Made by a program: the position numbers and the translations under genes | Shown here: piece after piece, positions 24,189 to 36,700 of the stretch | Numbering within the stretch: position 1 is the stretch's first letter | How the letters are laid out: each line of letters starts with the position of its first letter | The notes under the pieces: generated by a model | The model's input: only the letters and a program-made list of their open reading frames with translations | What the model was told of the DNA's origin: nothing | Databases searched by the model: none | Assembly (NCBI RefSeq): GCF_051020955.1 | Contig: NW_027476093.1 | Location: 3,005,001-3,069,000 of the forward strand | Direction of reading: 5' to 3' | Length of the DNA stretch: 64,000 nt | From: Megalopta genalis | Taxonomy: Eukaryota; Arthropoda; Insecta; Hymenoptera; Halictidae

Positions 24189-25961
24189 TTAAGAACGTAT
24201 ATGTTGTAATATGTCCAAAACAGAATTAATATCGCCATTTTCAGATTCTAACAAACGAGTGAGTACTCCTCCGTTATTTGAAAATCCCATTGATACCATA
24301 TTTGCAATAGCATAGTGAATTTTAGGATTCGGGTGGTACGTTCTTTGTTCTATTGGTAATTCAGGATACATCTTTTGCGATGTATTTTGCTGCGTTGCAG
24401 TTGCCGATGTAGTCACTGAAGTAGTTGCTGCTGCTGCAGTTGTTGTAGTACCTGTTGACGCAGTTGCTGAAGTAATCAGTGGTGCAGCAGTCGCTGTAGT
24501 TGCCATCGGTGCAGTTGGTTCCATTGGTAACTGTGGCAAAAAAATTTAATGAAATGCAAAGTTTAATAGTACGATAAACATATTTTATATATTTATTATT
24601 TTAGGCTTACACTATTTTCAGCCGATACATTTAAATTAGATGAAACCGAAGACGCAGAGCTGATGCCAGAAGCATCATTTTTATCTATAATTGTCCATTC
24701 ATCCGTCAACGTATTTACCGGTGAAGTTGTATTTTTATGCGACATAACTGTATCATCGGGCACGGATGATGCTTCATTGGCTGTTGTATCGGTTGTCAGT
24801 TGATCTTCTTTTTGTAATTTTTTAGAATTTTCCCTGGGTTCTATTCCATCGGCAAGAAAGGAATGTGGGATTATAATATCGCCATCCAGCAATTGTTCTA
24901 AATAATTCCTACTACATTCTAGAATACGATTGATGGGAATCTTTTTTAATTCCGATATCACATCAGTCTGTTCCGGCGTTGTACTATTCTGTTTCGGCGC
25001 CGTCTCATTCTGTTCCGGCGTTGTAGCATTCTGTTTCGACGTCGTACCATTCTGTTCCGGTTTTGTATTTTGCTGCTCCGGTACTTTCTTCGATGACCCC
25101 GCATCACCATTATTCGTTTCTACCTTTACCTTGTTCGAATAATTTATGTACGGTTCCCAAGCTTCTAGCGCAGAAGTCAAATGTCTCATGCACGATTTAC
25201 GACATCCTTTATTCCATCCATTATTCAAAATAGTCTCATCCGAGTCCGCGCAATGTAGTCCACTTTTTCTGACCGCTCTATTGATATAATCTAAGAGATA
25301 TCCATATTTAGTCACTGGTTCTAATAAACGTATCATCCAGTGGTGCGCGTGTAAACCTGATTTTTCGCATTGCATGCATAGATCGTAATTTATACATTGT
25401 ATACATTTATATCGAAAACCCACTATGGTCTCGTTACAATTGTCGCATATAATATTCGAATGCACTATCGTTTCAGAAATTTCTGTCTTCTCTTTAGTTA
25501 CATCGCATTTCACATAAAATGTAAATTCTGCATCCGTTACAACAGGTTCGTTTTTAAATGTTTCGTTTATAGTCTGCTTTATAGCTATCGATAGTTCTTC
25601 GTTATTGCACATCGTAATCGAATCTCCCTCTTTATCTGTAAAATTATAATTGTTTCGACAATAGCAAAATGAAATCGGTAACTTTATATCGTATCAGAAA
25701 AGCGATACAATAGAATACCGAATACTGATTTTGACGTTTTCCATTATGGAAAATATCATATTATAAATACATATAATAAACATTACCTATCCATGACAAC
25801 GTAAAATCCTTATCAGAAAGCTGAGGGCACATTTCTTTTACCTTATTACAAAGTTCATCAAAAGTCGGATGACTTTTGTACGAAGGATGTTCAAACTTTC
25901 GAATTTGTCGAGCAACACCACTGATACGTACAAAGATAGCTTTAAAATACATTGTGCTCAT
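24189..25961 (-). CDS. ref(2)P: p62/sequestosome-1 homolog, selective autophagy receptor
   Basis: p62 polymerises through PB1, binds ubiquitinated cargo through UBA and docks it to Atg8/LC3 through an LIR. Three exons on the minus strand (25961-25787, 25635-24611, 24530-24189) give 514 codons (513 aa). PB1 spans about residues 4-100, with a basic cluster (RQIRKFEH) and the acidic OPCA stretch DKEGDSI created across intron 1. The ZZ zinc finger spans about 117-166, with Cys pairs at 122/125, 136/139 and 145/148 and His at about 154/157. A heptad-like QNxTTPE repeat lies at 253-280. The LIR core is WTII at 372-375, preceded by DE. A Thr/Ala-rich linker leads to the UBA at about 466-513 (MVSMGFSNNGG, LLESENGDI). 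The domain order matches the family. Its 5' end lies about 200 bp from the divergent start at 26163. Confidence 0.95.
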
Positions 25962-26162
25962 ATTGAAATTTTATTGTATATGCTAAAAATTATACTTCGA
26001 ATAATCACACTTGCAAAACTTTAACGAATATTTCACTTGAACCTTCTTTTCCTGCCCGATTTTTCTTCCTAATGTCTCGTTAACTCTGTTATGACGCTTT
26101 ATATAAGTAGAGCACGGTGGTGTACGTATCCGTCAAAATTGTGCTGCGTAGTATAATACAAA
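25962..26162. promoter_or_regulatory. divergent promoter between ref(2)P and the 26163 start
   Basis: About 200 bp separate the ref(2)P start codon (minus) from an ATG with a good insect context (ACAAAATGG) on the plus strand. A TATAAG-like word lies at about 26101-26106, suitably placed for the plus-strand start. This is inference from spacing only. Confidence 0.4.
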
Positions 26163-27315
26163 ATGGCGTCTACGGTACGTACATATGCATTTCTATCGAA
26201 TTTTTCTATATGTTTTACCAATGAAAATGTTTTCTTTACTATATCAATGATTTATTGTTGAAAGATTATTATTATTATTATTATTATTATTATTGCGTGT
26301 AAACGTTTTGTTACTCGACCGATTAGCAAATTTTTACATTTGTAATCGGCGCCATTATTGAATGAAACGCGAAATTGAACCGACAATCACGTGAGTTTCT
26401 ACGAAAGAACGATGATTCAGGATAGACATGTATGTACTTTGTATGCAATAACTTTTTAATCATCGTACAGATATTGTTACATCGTATGTAAGAAATGTTA
26501 CAATATTACTCAACATAATTTTAATTCTGTAGTTGTTAGTATGGTTCATGCCAGATGTAGTACCATAATTATTAACTATAATAATGAAAAATTCACGAAA
26601 CTTTTCGACAAATACCGGATATATTATAAAATTCTAGATTATGTTGCAGCGGCATTATAAAACAATATTAACCGAATATTCGACAATTAATAGTTCACGA
26701 TCATAATAATGTCATAATAGTCGGAAAAGAATCTTGGTTAAGTTGTTCCAAGCAATAACAAAGTTTAAGAGAAGCATCCTAGTTACGGTCTAGTAGAGTA
26801 GTCGGTCTATTATCTAAAAAAGAAAAAGGAAAAAGAAGGAAAAATTGAAGTGATTTAGTCCAGTTCTAAAAAAAGTTACTTAAGCTAAGCTTTTGGATAA
26901 CTTTAGATAAGTGTGAAAATATTAATTGTTTCGCATTTCGCATAGTACAAGTTTTGTTCTAAATCGGCAGGAATGTGTTCATACTAATAATTTGAAGGCT
27001 CTTTTTTGCCAAGTATCGTTACACAAGCGTACAAAATATAATATAATACGTTTTTCTTTCGGTGCAACACAGTTTACAACTAACGTTGGCAAAGTAGGTT
27101 ATATTTTATCATCTGCTTCCAATGGTAGTCTAGATTTTGGACTATCCTTATTTTCTAGTTTTTTGTATCGTTTGAATACATATTAGTGTACCCTAAACTA
27201 CATATCTAACATACATAAAAAAAATATTTATCGTTTAGACTCGTTTAGATTTGTATGCGTATATGTATAAATGCAGGCGTCGAAAGTAGCTGTCATAGAA
27301 GATGTCATAGATTAA
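26163..27315 (+). CDS. probable first exon (MAST) and possible terminal exon of a very small gene
   Basis: ACAAAATGGCG gives a strong start at 26163. Four codons (M-A-S-T) are followed directly by a donor GTACGT at 26175. A phase-compatible acceptor AAATGCAG (AG at 27275-27276) opens a frame of 12 codons to the TAA at 27313-27315, followed by AATAAA at about 27446. If directly joined, the product would have only 16 residues. Further exons between 26175 and 27276 are quite possible. An 86-codon open frame at 26926-27186 (it contains FGATQFTTNVGK) is one candidate, but its phase does not fit a direct join. I do not recognise the product. The first exon is much firmer than the rest. Confidence 0.25.
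26265..26294. repeat. (TTA)n microsatellite
   Basis: About 10 TTA units inside the presumed intron after the 26163 start. Confidence 0.9.
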
Positions 27316-28526
27316 CTCTTGCGAGTCATGCGACCAACGGTCGCGGAAAGTTCGAAGACGATCGGGGAAGGTTCGGCAAGTGGTGTCGCGAAGCATCGAG
27401 AACGATCGCGAAGCGTTCATCGACAGAGCGGTTACGTGTTCCGAGAAATAAATGAAAAACTGTGATTCATCAACGTGCATTCAGGCGTTTATACATACGT
27501 AGTTTGTGAATTATAAAGTTATAAAAATCGATTCGGCGTCATTATTTATTCTACCGTGTAACCGGCAGCAAATTTAGACATCGTTTAAATAATCCCGATA
27601 CATTTCGCTCCATGCGTCGCGATGCGACAGAATATCGGAATTCGATCGTTGAAAATTCGATATCTTCGCTAAAATCTAGTTTATTCGATGATGTTTCGTT
27701 AAGAATAGCCGATACAGAAAAATCAACGGTATCTTTGGAACGCTAAAAATTTCTGACTCCGAAACGAGCGTTTTGGCCTAGGTTATGTAAAACGCTAGGA
27801 TCGTTGCAACATGGAGCGCGAGGAAAGAACGCGCGATGCCTCTTCGCCGGCACGCTTTCGGTCGACGGCAAAAGGAAAAGTAAAAGTCCAGCCGATCATT
27901 ACCGAATGCAATTTTCTAATGGAATTTAGATCGATGCGATTGTTCCCAGGATTGCTGGAAATTAAAGTGAATTTTCGTGCGCGATAGAAACGCTGGACTT
28001 TAACGACGCGTTGGACACAATTAGCCGCGTACTATAAAACGATCGCATCGAATGGTCGCTTAAAACGTTTATCCGACAACATTCGCAGTAGCATTTCCTA
28101 CGACAACGTTGTTGTTACAAGGTTTCCAAAGTGTAATAATCGTCTATTATCTTATCACGTTCCTTTACATATTTCATGAACCGCGGTGCATTTCATCCGT
28201 TATCGTCTTCCGAGTCGCGCGACGGTGCTCGCATCGAAATCGATAACATAATTAAATGCCGTTTAATATTCGATGACCGTCGCATTCGCTGACATCGCGC
28301 ATTTAAGAAACTTTATCAACACATCGTAGGAGCACTATACACACGATCGTCTCTTCAATATTTCACATTTGTACCTGCACACGCTCGAATTATCATCGTA
28401 AAACCGAGCATCTCGACTTAAGGGAGTTCAGTCGTTTGCGTTTGACGCGGTGCCACGGTTTTCCCGCGACATTCCCGGACAACCCGTTTGCTTGGAAAAA
28501 GAGAATCGACGTATCGAGCTTGTAAC
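27316..28526. other. intergenic transition zone upstream of the IR pair
   Basis: Composition changes here from AT-rich to CpG-rich. No open frame has splice or domain support. It must contain the promoter of the first IR gene, but I see no distinct core element. Confidence 0.5.
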
Positions 28527-31500
28527 ATGAGAGTCACGGTGGCACATTTGAATCTCATTTATCTCGGTGTTCGTCTAACGATGTGTAATCCTATTAAACC
28601 GGAAGTGTATCTCCCATTGATAGAACACATTCGCAGTTACTATGTCACCTCTGCGATCATTTTAGTGGAGCCTGGTAACACCGATAAGTATTTGGATGGT
28701 ATGGTTGAATTTCGCTCTTGATCGCGCACACTCGTCGACTCGCACCGAACTTGCATTCGTTTTCGTTTCTTATTTGTCCCCTAATCGCAACACGTTGCAC
28801 AGTTTTCATGACAAAGTATATGGCGCAATTGTGGACGAACAAGCTCGGGCGAGAGAACATCGCTTCCTTGAGCATCACGTACGACAAACTACACTCCTTG
28901 TCGAGATACTACAACAACATCGTTCGACCGATAATCATCGTTTTGATAACCGGACCGCATACGTACAACGAGTTTTCCAACATCACGAAGACCTTCAAGA
29001 TGTCCTTTCCTGCTTGGTTCGTCATGTTCATGCCATTCTCGCAAGACGAGTCGAGGACCGTCGACCACTGTCACGAACCTTCGGGAAATCCGTTTCATCT
29101 GACGTTCGACACCGAGATGGTGGTGATGTGTTCCGGAGACGATACCTTGTACGAATGGTACTCCATAGATGGTCGGAGTACGGAAATTGAAAAGGTGGTT
29201 AAATGGAGTCCAAACTCGTCGCACGATTTCGAAGTACTCGTAACGCCGAATATATGCATCAGAAGGAACGATCTAAAGGGCAAGGTTCTGCGAGGAGTCG
29301 TTGTTACGGTAAGAAGGTCTATCGGACCGTTCCGATGCAATTGGAACGGAGAATTTGAGTAATCGAAATTCTAAAGAAAAATGGACGATTCGTGGGACTT
29401 GTCTTCTCGCACAGGGTCCATTTTTGTGTTGCAAGCCGAAGAACAATTTGGGGAGAATTTACTGTACATCGGTGCATGCAAGATTTTCCGTGCCAATCGA
29501 ATCGATCGTTCTTGCTCTCTGGTCCAATTATAAATTAAACTTTCAACTATCGACGCTTTAATTTACAGTCCTCGATATTGCTCGAGATCACGGATACGAG
29601 ATTGCGCGGATATATCGGCAACATCGTCGAAGAACTCGAGAGAACCCTGAACTTCACCGTTGAACTCGTATCTCGGAATCCGGAGTTTGGATTCTATAAT
29701 ACGACAACGGGGCGTTGGAGCGGAGTGATAGGAACGATTGTTTCAGGGGCGGCGGACATCGGTATCGGCGATTTTTCGATGATCAACGACAGAATGGATT
29801 ACGTTGATTTCACCACCCCCATAATGACCGTCAGACAAAGCTTGTACTTCAAGCAACCGGAAATGTTTGCCGTCAAGTGGTCCGCCTATTATAAAGTATG
29901 GCTGAAAGTTTTATTATCGATCGTTCGATCGGGCCCCGATACCATCGTTCACGATCTTTGGAATTCGTGTGCCCAGGCTTTCAGCTTAGCGGTATGGGGC
30001 GCCACGTTGCTCACAGGATTCGTTGCCCTGATCGTTACGACCTTTATAACCCGTAGATTATGCACGCTCACCATACTGGAAGTATTTAACAAGGAGTTTC
30101 TTCGAATTTGGGGTATTATGTGTACTCAAGGATTGACAGGTGAATCGCGATCCTTTCGAATATTTTTCGAAACAACATGGTTGTTTCTTTTTCCCCAGCG
30201 TTAATTATCGATATTTTTCAACATATTTGTTACGGTACACCGCGTCCTTCCAGACGCGTCAGTTTTTCTCGTAGACATTCGTGTATTTTTGTATTTCTAG
30301 AAACACGTTTATAGCAGCAATTTCTTTTCAGATTTCCCACGAATTTCGTCGCTGAGATTGGCCTATATAAGCTTGTTTCTGCTATCTATCGTGGCAAACT
30401 CCGCCTATTCCGCATCTTTGATATGCTTTTTAACAGCTGGCATGCACGACGTACCTTTCAGATCGGTCAACGAGTTTATCAACGACGGCACGTATAAAAT
30501 AATCACGACGAGAGGATCCGTACACTATGACGTCGTCCATGTGAGTTTATCTTGAAAATAGAAAAATTCAAGAGACAACGGAGAAATGTATCGATGAAAA
30601 CCGCGCACGTATACGTACAACGAGATACCAGCGTGTCGCGTTCATCAACTGTGTAAGGGAAATTCAACGGTGATTAAACTTTCCTTCGATCGACGTGGTA
30701 TAATACGATAAACGTGAAACCGATTTCGCTTTTCGTTAGCGATTATTCTGTCGCGTGAAAAACATGCGCGTAACAGAGACAACGATCGCGACGAAGGAAT
30801 CATTCGCAGGATGTAGCAAAGACAACTTATTCGACAAATTGCTAGACCGTGAGACCCCGTGGTCTTGGGCTAAAATTTTACAGAATTCCAAGCAAGTCGC
30901 TCCAATGTCTCATGCTGATCACGACCTATCGCGATTTCTTATCGATTCGAACGATACAAATAATCCGGTGTTCGTCTTGAAACTAATATCGAACGGAATC
31001 GAGTGGAAAGAAGTCTAATCGTTTTTCAGCGTTCGAGCGATTCCCTGTCAAAAGCTATAGCGAAATTAATGAAACCGAAAGAAGATTTGCCGTTGTTTAC
31101 GCAAGATGCGTTCGATCAAGTGAGTTTCATTTTTCGAGATTATCGAACCCGCTTCGCACGCTGCTACCTTTTTCCAAAGAGTCGTTGGCCACGATTCGTA
31201 ACTTTGTACGATCTTACGTGTTTTTAGGTTGCCGAACCGAAATATGTTATAAAAAAGACAAAATTCAAAATGGAAAATCGGACGCTCGAATAAATATAAA
31301 GCACAGAAATCAAATTTTATATCGAATCTAATCGTTTGTCTGTACGGCAGAACTATGTACAGTTCGATACAGCTACACCGCGCTGTAGGAAAAGTCAATT
31401 GGTACGATCGGGGTACTTATTTAATTCGAGGATACGTTCGAGAAAAAATAGCGATTCTTTCCAAGTACCATTTCGTAATAACAATGCCGAGCGTCGTTAT

Positions 31501-32673
31501 CCACCGACCGCCGTTGTTCCGTTACACCCTCCGCTAGAGGGTGTATACGTTAAGTTTTGTAATCATTTCGTAGGCATTTCCAGCAGTGGAATGAAAAAAT
31601 GCTTCAAACACAATTTTATCGGTGTTCGGTGGACCAATATATCCGTATATTATAATATCCGTATATTATAATATATATAATATATCCGTATATTCTTAAA
31701 TCTCGATAAACGTTTGCTTTTTTACGTAAACATATGCACGAAAGACGCAAATATACGTCCTCTACGTTACGCGGACTGAAATACACACGCTGTTGCGCCA
31801 ACTTATCGTTAAACGCGTTAAACGAAATAATGAAATTCCAATTGTACGCGTCCACGTCCACGTACGTCCTGTATACTTTGAAAAATGCATTTTGGCCAAC
31901 TTTTTGTAGCAGAGGTATCGCTGTTCGCTGCACGCTTTTTGGACGAGTAACATAAAATTCAAACGTTATATATTTGATTTTTTATATTTGATTTCTAGAT
32001 CTGCAACGACGAAAAATTGGCATTTCTTGTCGGATTTGGTGCCAACATGCAAAAGAAAGCCCATAAAATTTCTATGCCGTGTAATGTCGTCAGCATTTAC
32101 GTGGGTCGAGTGGAAAGTTTGTCTATGATTTTGTCTAAGAACAGCCAATATACCAACGTTTTCAATTATTAGTGAGTAGTCGTGAAACGAATGATTAATA
32201 TTTAACCAGTCGTCGTTTACGCCGGTACGACGATCCTTCGATTTATACGATAATCCCTGTACACGGTATCGTCGTTTTATCAGCCCTCGTACTTTTCCCC
32301 GCCTTGCCAATATGCCGAGCGACGGATCGCCCAGCGGGGCACATACTGGCGTGCGACGGGGAAAGGCACGGTGTCAAAAATCCATGGGACACCTCGTCCC
32401 GTGGCATCGTTGCTCCCGATATAAAAGATTTACCGCTTACGTTACAGCCTGAAGAAACTGTTGACTTCCGGCGTGTTGAATCGCAATAAGTACGATTCAG
32501 ATTTTAAGGAGGAAACAAAGTATCTACCGGTCACGTTCGGCAGCATCATATCCGTGTTGATGATATTCATCTTTGGCACTGGAACAGCGCTGCTGGTACT
32601 GGCCGCAGAAATGTGCTACAATAAATACATATGCGCGGACAATTCTGATTATCGGTTCGACCAGCAACGATAA
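28527..32673 (+). CDS. divergent insect ionotropic receptor, copy A of a tandem pair
   Basis: IRs are iGluR-derived, ligand-gated cation channels of sensory dendrites. Eight exons read: 28527-28698, 28803-29308, 29569-29895, 29977-30139, 30332-30540, 31030-31119, 31999-32171 and 32448-32673. Intron phases are 1,0,0,1,0,0,2 and the total is 622 codons (621 aa). A short N-terminal domain carries FPAWFVMF and LTFDTEMVV. S1 spans about 222-335 (YIGNIVEEL) and keeps the lobe-1 arginine at 301 (NDRMDYVDF). M1 lies at about 336-360, the pore segment contains WGIMCTQG, and M3 carries NSAYSASLICFLT, the IR counterpart of the iGluR SYTANLAAFLT gate. S2 lies in exons 5-7 and M4 at about 577-600. The glutamate-contacting Thr and acidic residue of S2 are not recognisable. 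The signal peptide is weak. I could not assign the IR subfamily. Confidence 0.88.
29416..29466 (+). repeat. dispersed short repeat, copy in intron 2 of IR copy A
   Basis: GTCCATTTTTGTGTTGCAAG followed by CCGAAG and GGGGAGAATTTACTGTAC. The same words in the same order occur at 48531-48580, and partly at 36998-37094. Confidence 0.6.
31636..31696. repeat. short tandem repeat of an ATATCCGTATATTATA unit
   Basis: Two to three imperfect AT-rich units in intron 6 of the first IR gene, visible directly; strongly palindromic. Confidence 0.85.
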
Positions 32674-33752
32674 TCGTTTATTATTTCGCGTTCGACGATC
32701 CAAGTTCTCGATTTCTACGCGAAACGATGCACGCGCGCGGCTGATTTTCAAACTGTTCCACGAACGTTCCGCATAACGCGACTATTAGAACGAAGTTGCA
32801 TCGGATTCGAAACTTTGACAAGTATCTTCGAAGAAATATCGAAAATACCGAATGAAAATAAAGTCGAGCGGACCGTTTTCTGCGCGGTTTAAACGAAAGA
32901 AGACGATCCATGCCAGCAAAATCGTAGCAGTTGTTCGCAAAATCTGCCAAGCGTCGTTGCATCTTGCTCCGCAAATCTATCGGTTCTTAGACTCGTTTCG
33001 GCGTACCGCGACGCGCGCATCCTCGCGCGAGAAACGGCTTTTAGACTATGCGATCTGTAGTTTCAGGGCCAGCTCTCGAGTAGTTCGAGTAGCTCGAGAG
33101 TACGTTACACAAGCGTGATCGGTGAAATACCGTTTCTTACAAGTATCGTCCAAAGTTCATGAAATAAAGCGCGACGATACAAACGAATTCGGCTGGAATC
33201 ATCGAATCGGATCCCGTACAAAGCGACTTTCAGAATTTTCAGTTACGAATTTCACCTGCTCCTTTCCGGTTAAACGTTTCCCGAATCCGCGCGATGCGCA
33301 AGTTGCCGGAGCGATTTATTTTCCGATACAAATACGCGCACAGATAGTCCTATCGTTGCCGATCTTCGTACGATTTGTGCACAACTCGTTGCACGGCTGT
33401 GTGCAACCAGTTGTTGGCGACCAACGCGGAATGCGTTGCATTTCGCTCGTAACGAGCTACCGGCCGTGTTCCTAGATTCTCGGATTCGATAAATCCGTGC
33501 GACAGCGTCACGGTTCGTCCAGGTTTCAGTTATGCCAGTTGTTGTCCGAAGCGGCAGGAAGTCGCGAGAGGGAAAAGAATTTCGATCGGTTGGCTGTTCT
33601 ACAATTTTTTCGCGATTCGATTCGGTGAAATTTCGCGAACTTGGATGGCTCGAACGAAAATGCCTCGGGAAGAATAAATCCGACAACGGCGATACCATAG
33701 GGATCGATCGGTTCGCGATAATTTAATGACAAATGCCGCTTCGTTGTACGAG
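32674..33752. other. intergenic spacer between the two IR genes
   Basis: About 1.1 kb without a supportable exon. An AATAAA lies near 32856 and could end the upstream transcript. A palindrome CTCTCGAG...CTCGAGAG sits at about 33072-33100. The promoter of the second IR gene must lie in its right part. Confidence 0.6.
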
Positions 33753-36700
33753 ATGGCACGGTTCGGTAGCTACGATATCGGCGTGCTGCTGCTGCTGCTG
33801 CTGCTTCTGTCCGTGGCAGGCGTTTCCGCGGATATAGCGAGCGACAGTTATAATTATATGCTGCTGATCGAAGACGTACACAACTATTACGGAACGACCT
33901 GCATAATAATCGTGCGTTCGAACCAATGCACCGGTGAGTCGATTCCTCTTGAAATCCGTTCCACGAACTTTGTTCGAACTTGCTCGCGTGGAAGCATTTA
34001 ATCTCTCGATCGGCGATATTTTGTTCCCGTTGCGATTACGGCAGGCGACGCGCTTGTCGCGTCTTTGTTACGGGTACGATCGGTAGGAGCGAACGAAACG
34101 TAATTTTCTTGTCCCTATCGTCGTTTCGCTGTATCGTTTAATGCTTCCCTGCTCGGATGGATAGGAACGCGGGCGCGCGTCACGGTGAACGCCGCATCGA
34201 GAAGCTTAACCGTTTCCACTCGAACGCGATTCGAAAATTTCATTTCGTAAACTTCAAAATGCCGAGCGAAGCGTCGGATACCGTTGTCGACGAGCACGCG
34301 TACTCATCGTTTTTTAGATATGAACGAGACGACCGTGACGCAAATATGGACCCGATCGTTCTCCCGCAGCGGCATCCTGACCGTGATCGTCGGCTTTTCC
34401 GATCTTGCACAGGAGACCAAGAAGTACGAAGGTTGCGAGGTGCGTCCGTTATACGTCGTCCTTCTCAGCACAAAGAAGACCCTGAACGAGTTTGCAACGG
34501 CCACCGGACGGATCGATATCTCCTTTCCCGTTTGGTTCGTGATGTTCCTTCCGCACCAGGGAGATCCCCTGAAATCCGACTGTCGGAGCCCGACCGGGAA
34601 CCTGTTCAATCTATCGTTCGATACCGAGATGCTGGTGTTGTGCTACGACCAGCCATCTTTGAGGGAGTGGTACTCGTTTCGGGATAACCGTACAACGGTC
34701 TCGAATCTAGCCGTATGGAAACCTGGACAAGGACTTTGGCCCGTGACGAACGGGAGTCTGTACGCGAGGAGGAACAACCTGCGCAAAGAGATCATGCGAA
34801 TCGCCTACGTCGAGGTAAGAGCGTTTTAAGATTTCGAATCGATCACCAGGGGCAAGCCGCGAGGAACAAGCTTCTTGTTCCTCGACTTTCCACTTTTTCC
34901 GGACTCGCTTTGTCAAATTACGACGCTTTCCGAGAAAATGATACGCGTACGCGTGTATATCGAACATTTGAAAGCAATCGGACGATAGGAACTCGTACAG
35001 CGTTCGCGTTAAGATATTTCGTCGATTTACAAATACGATCAAACGTTTCCGACCGAAAGCGAACGTCTTCCAACGACCGAGCTTCTCGTGTAACTTCTAA
35101 AAATATCGTATATACGAATTCTTCGATTTACCATCGGTTGTTCGAAAACCGTCCCCTACCGTTCGGACATCCGCTCGATAATCGCGTTGGATGTCGCGTA
35201 AACGGAAACTGGAATCGGCGCGGCGGCGGCGACGCGAACGATTTACGAGGACGATAAAGTGTGGCGAGAGCGTGATATCGCTTCTTCGGAACAGTTTGCT
35301 TTTTTCTCCCTCTTCCCTGGCGAGTTATCGGGACCGACCGCGGAAAGGAATCTTATTTCGCGATCTCCGATCGAATTCAAGGAGTCCGCGTTCGTCGCGG
35401 TCGAGAACGGGGTCCTCACGAAATACCTCGGCGAGGTGATCCAGGAGCTGAGCGAGTCGTTGAACTTCACGATCGAAGTGACGAACCCTATGGATTCGTA
35501 CGGCAATCTGAACGAGGAAACGCAAACCTGGTCGGGCGTGATAGGCGAACTGGTCGCGGATACGGTCGACATAGGCGTCGCGGAATTCAGCATGACCAAA
35601 CGCCGACTGGAGGTGGTGGATTTCACGCTGCCGCTGATCCTATCCCGCATGAGGGTGTACTTCAAGAAGCCCGACGGTTCCTCCGTACGGTGGACCGCCT
35701 ACGTCAAGGTTTCTCGTTGTTGTTTCAAGAGTCCGCCATCGGTGAACGCGATAACGACACCGATGTTTCTCTGTGCTCAGGAGTTCGACAGGCACGTCTG
35801 GACGGGGATAGCGTTCACGGTCCTCGCCGTGCCGATCGTGCTGACTCTCATGAAGACGAGGGGACGTCTCTTCGCAAAAGTCGTCGGGGAATATTACATA
35901 AACGTTTGGGGAATATATTGCCAGCAAGGCATGCCAGGTATCCGTGCTCCCGATGCCTCCGAAATCGCGCGCGCGATAGCGATGCGATCGAATCGTTCGA
36001 CAAATTTTTGGTCCGTTCGAAAAACTCGCTGGTAAAGCTATCGAGCCCCGAAAGTAAACCCGATGTTCCATCGTTCGATAACGACGAGACGGACCGTATG
36101 CTCGGACGTACGATCGGATTAAAAAAACTTATTCGATGATATTCTATGAGTCTGTACTTGTTTCGGCAACTTTGAAACGCTAAACGTGAAACACGTAATC
36201 GGTCGTTTCGACACCGGCACGGTAGGTTCGGCGTTAACAATTTCACCCCGATAGGAAATCCCGTGAACGATTCGTTTCCAGAATTTCCGCAAGAAACCTC
36301 GCAGAGACTCGCTTTCGTATCGATTTTCGTGTCGGCGTTGATCATCGCGTCCGCTTACTCCGCTTCGTTGATCAGCAATTTGACCGTCTCCACGGTTAGC
36401 CTGCCGTTCTCTACTCTCGAGCAGTTCGCGCACGATGGTTCTTACAAGTTGATCGTGTTCAGAGACAGCGCGGACTACGATACGATAGTTGTAAGCACGA
36501 TGTTGCGAATAGAATGGTCGAACGCGTGGAACGATTGCTAAAGATGTTTGATTTCAGTCGGGCAACGACAGCGTCTCGTTCAGGTTGCAGAAGCTTTTGA
36601 AGAAGAAAGACTACTTGCCTTTGTCGGTGACGGACGGCTTTCGACAGGTGCGAAATTTCTCTGCGAATGTTTCATCGAGAAATATGGTCCACGAGCTTGT

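Noticed and set aside
17400..28000. horizontal transfer or contamination as explanation for the AT-rich island
   Set aside because: The genes have introns and insect-type architecture, and composition shifts gradually at the edges. An isochore-like change is simpler.
30755..31018. 87-codon open frame in intron 5 of IR copy A
   Set aside because: Not needed: exon 5 joins exon 6 in phase with the same junction as in copy B. The frame has no counterpart in copy B, whose intron 5 is only 67 nt.
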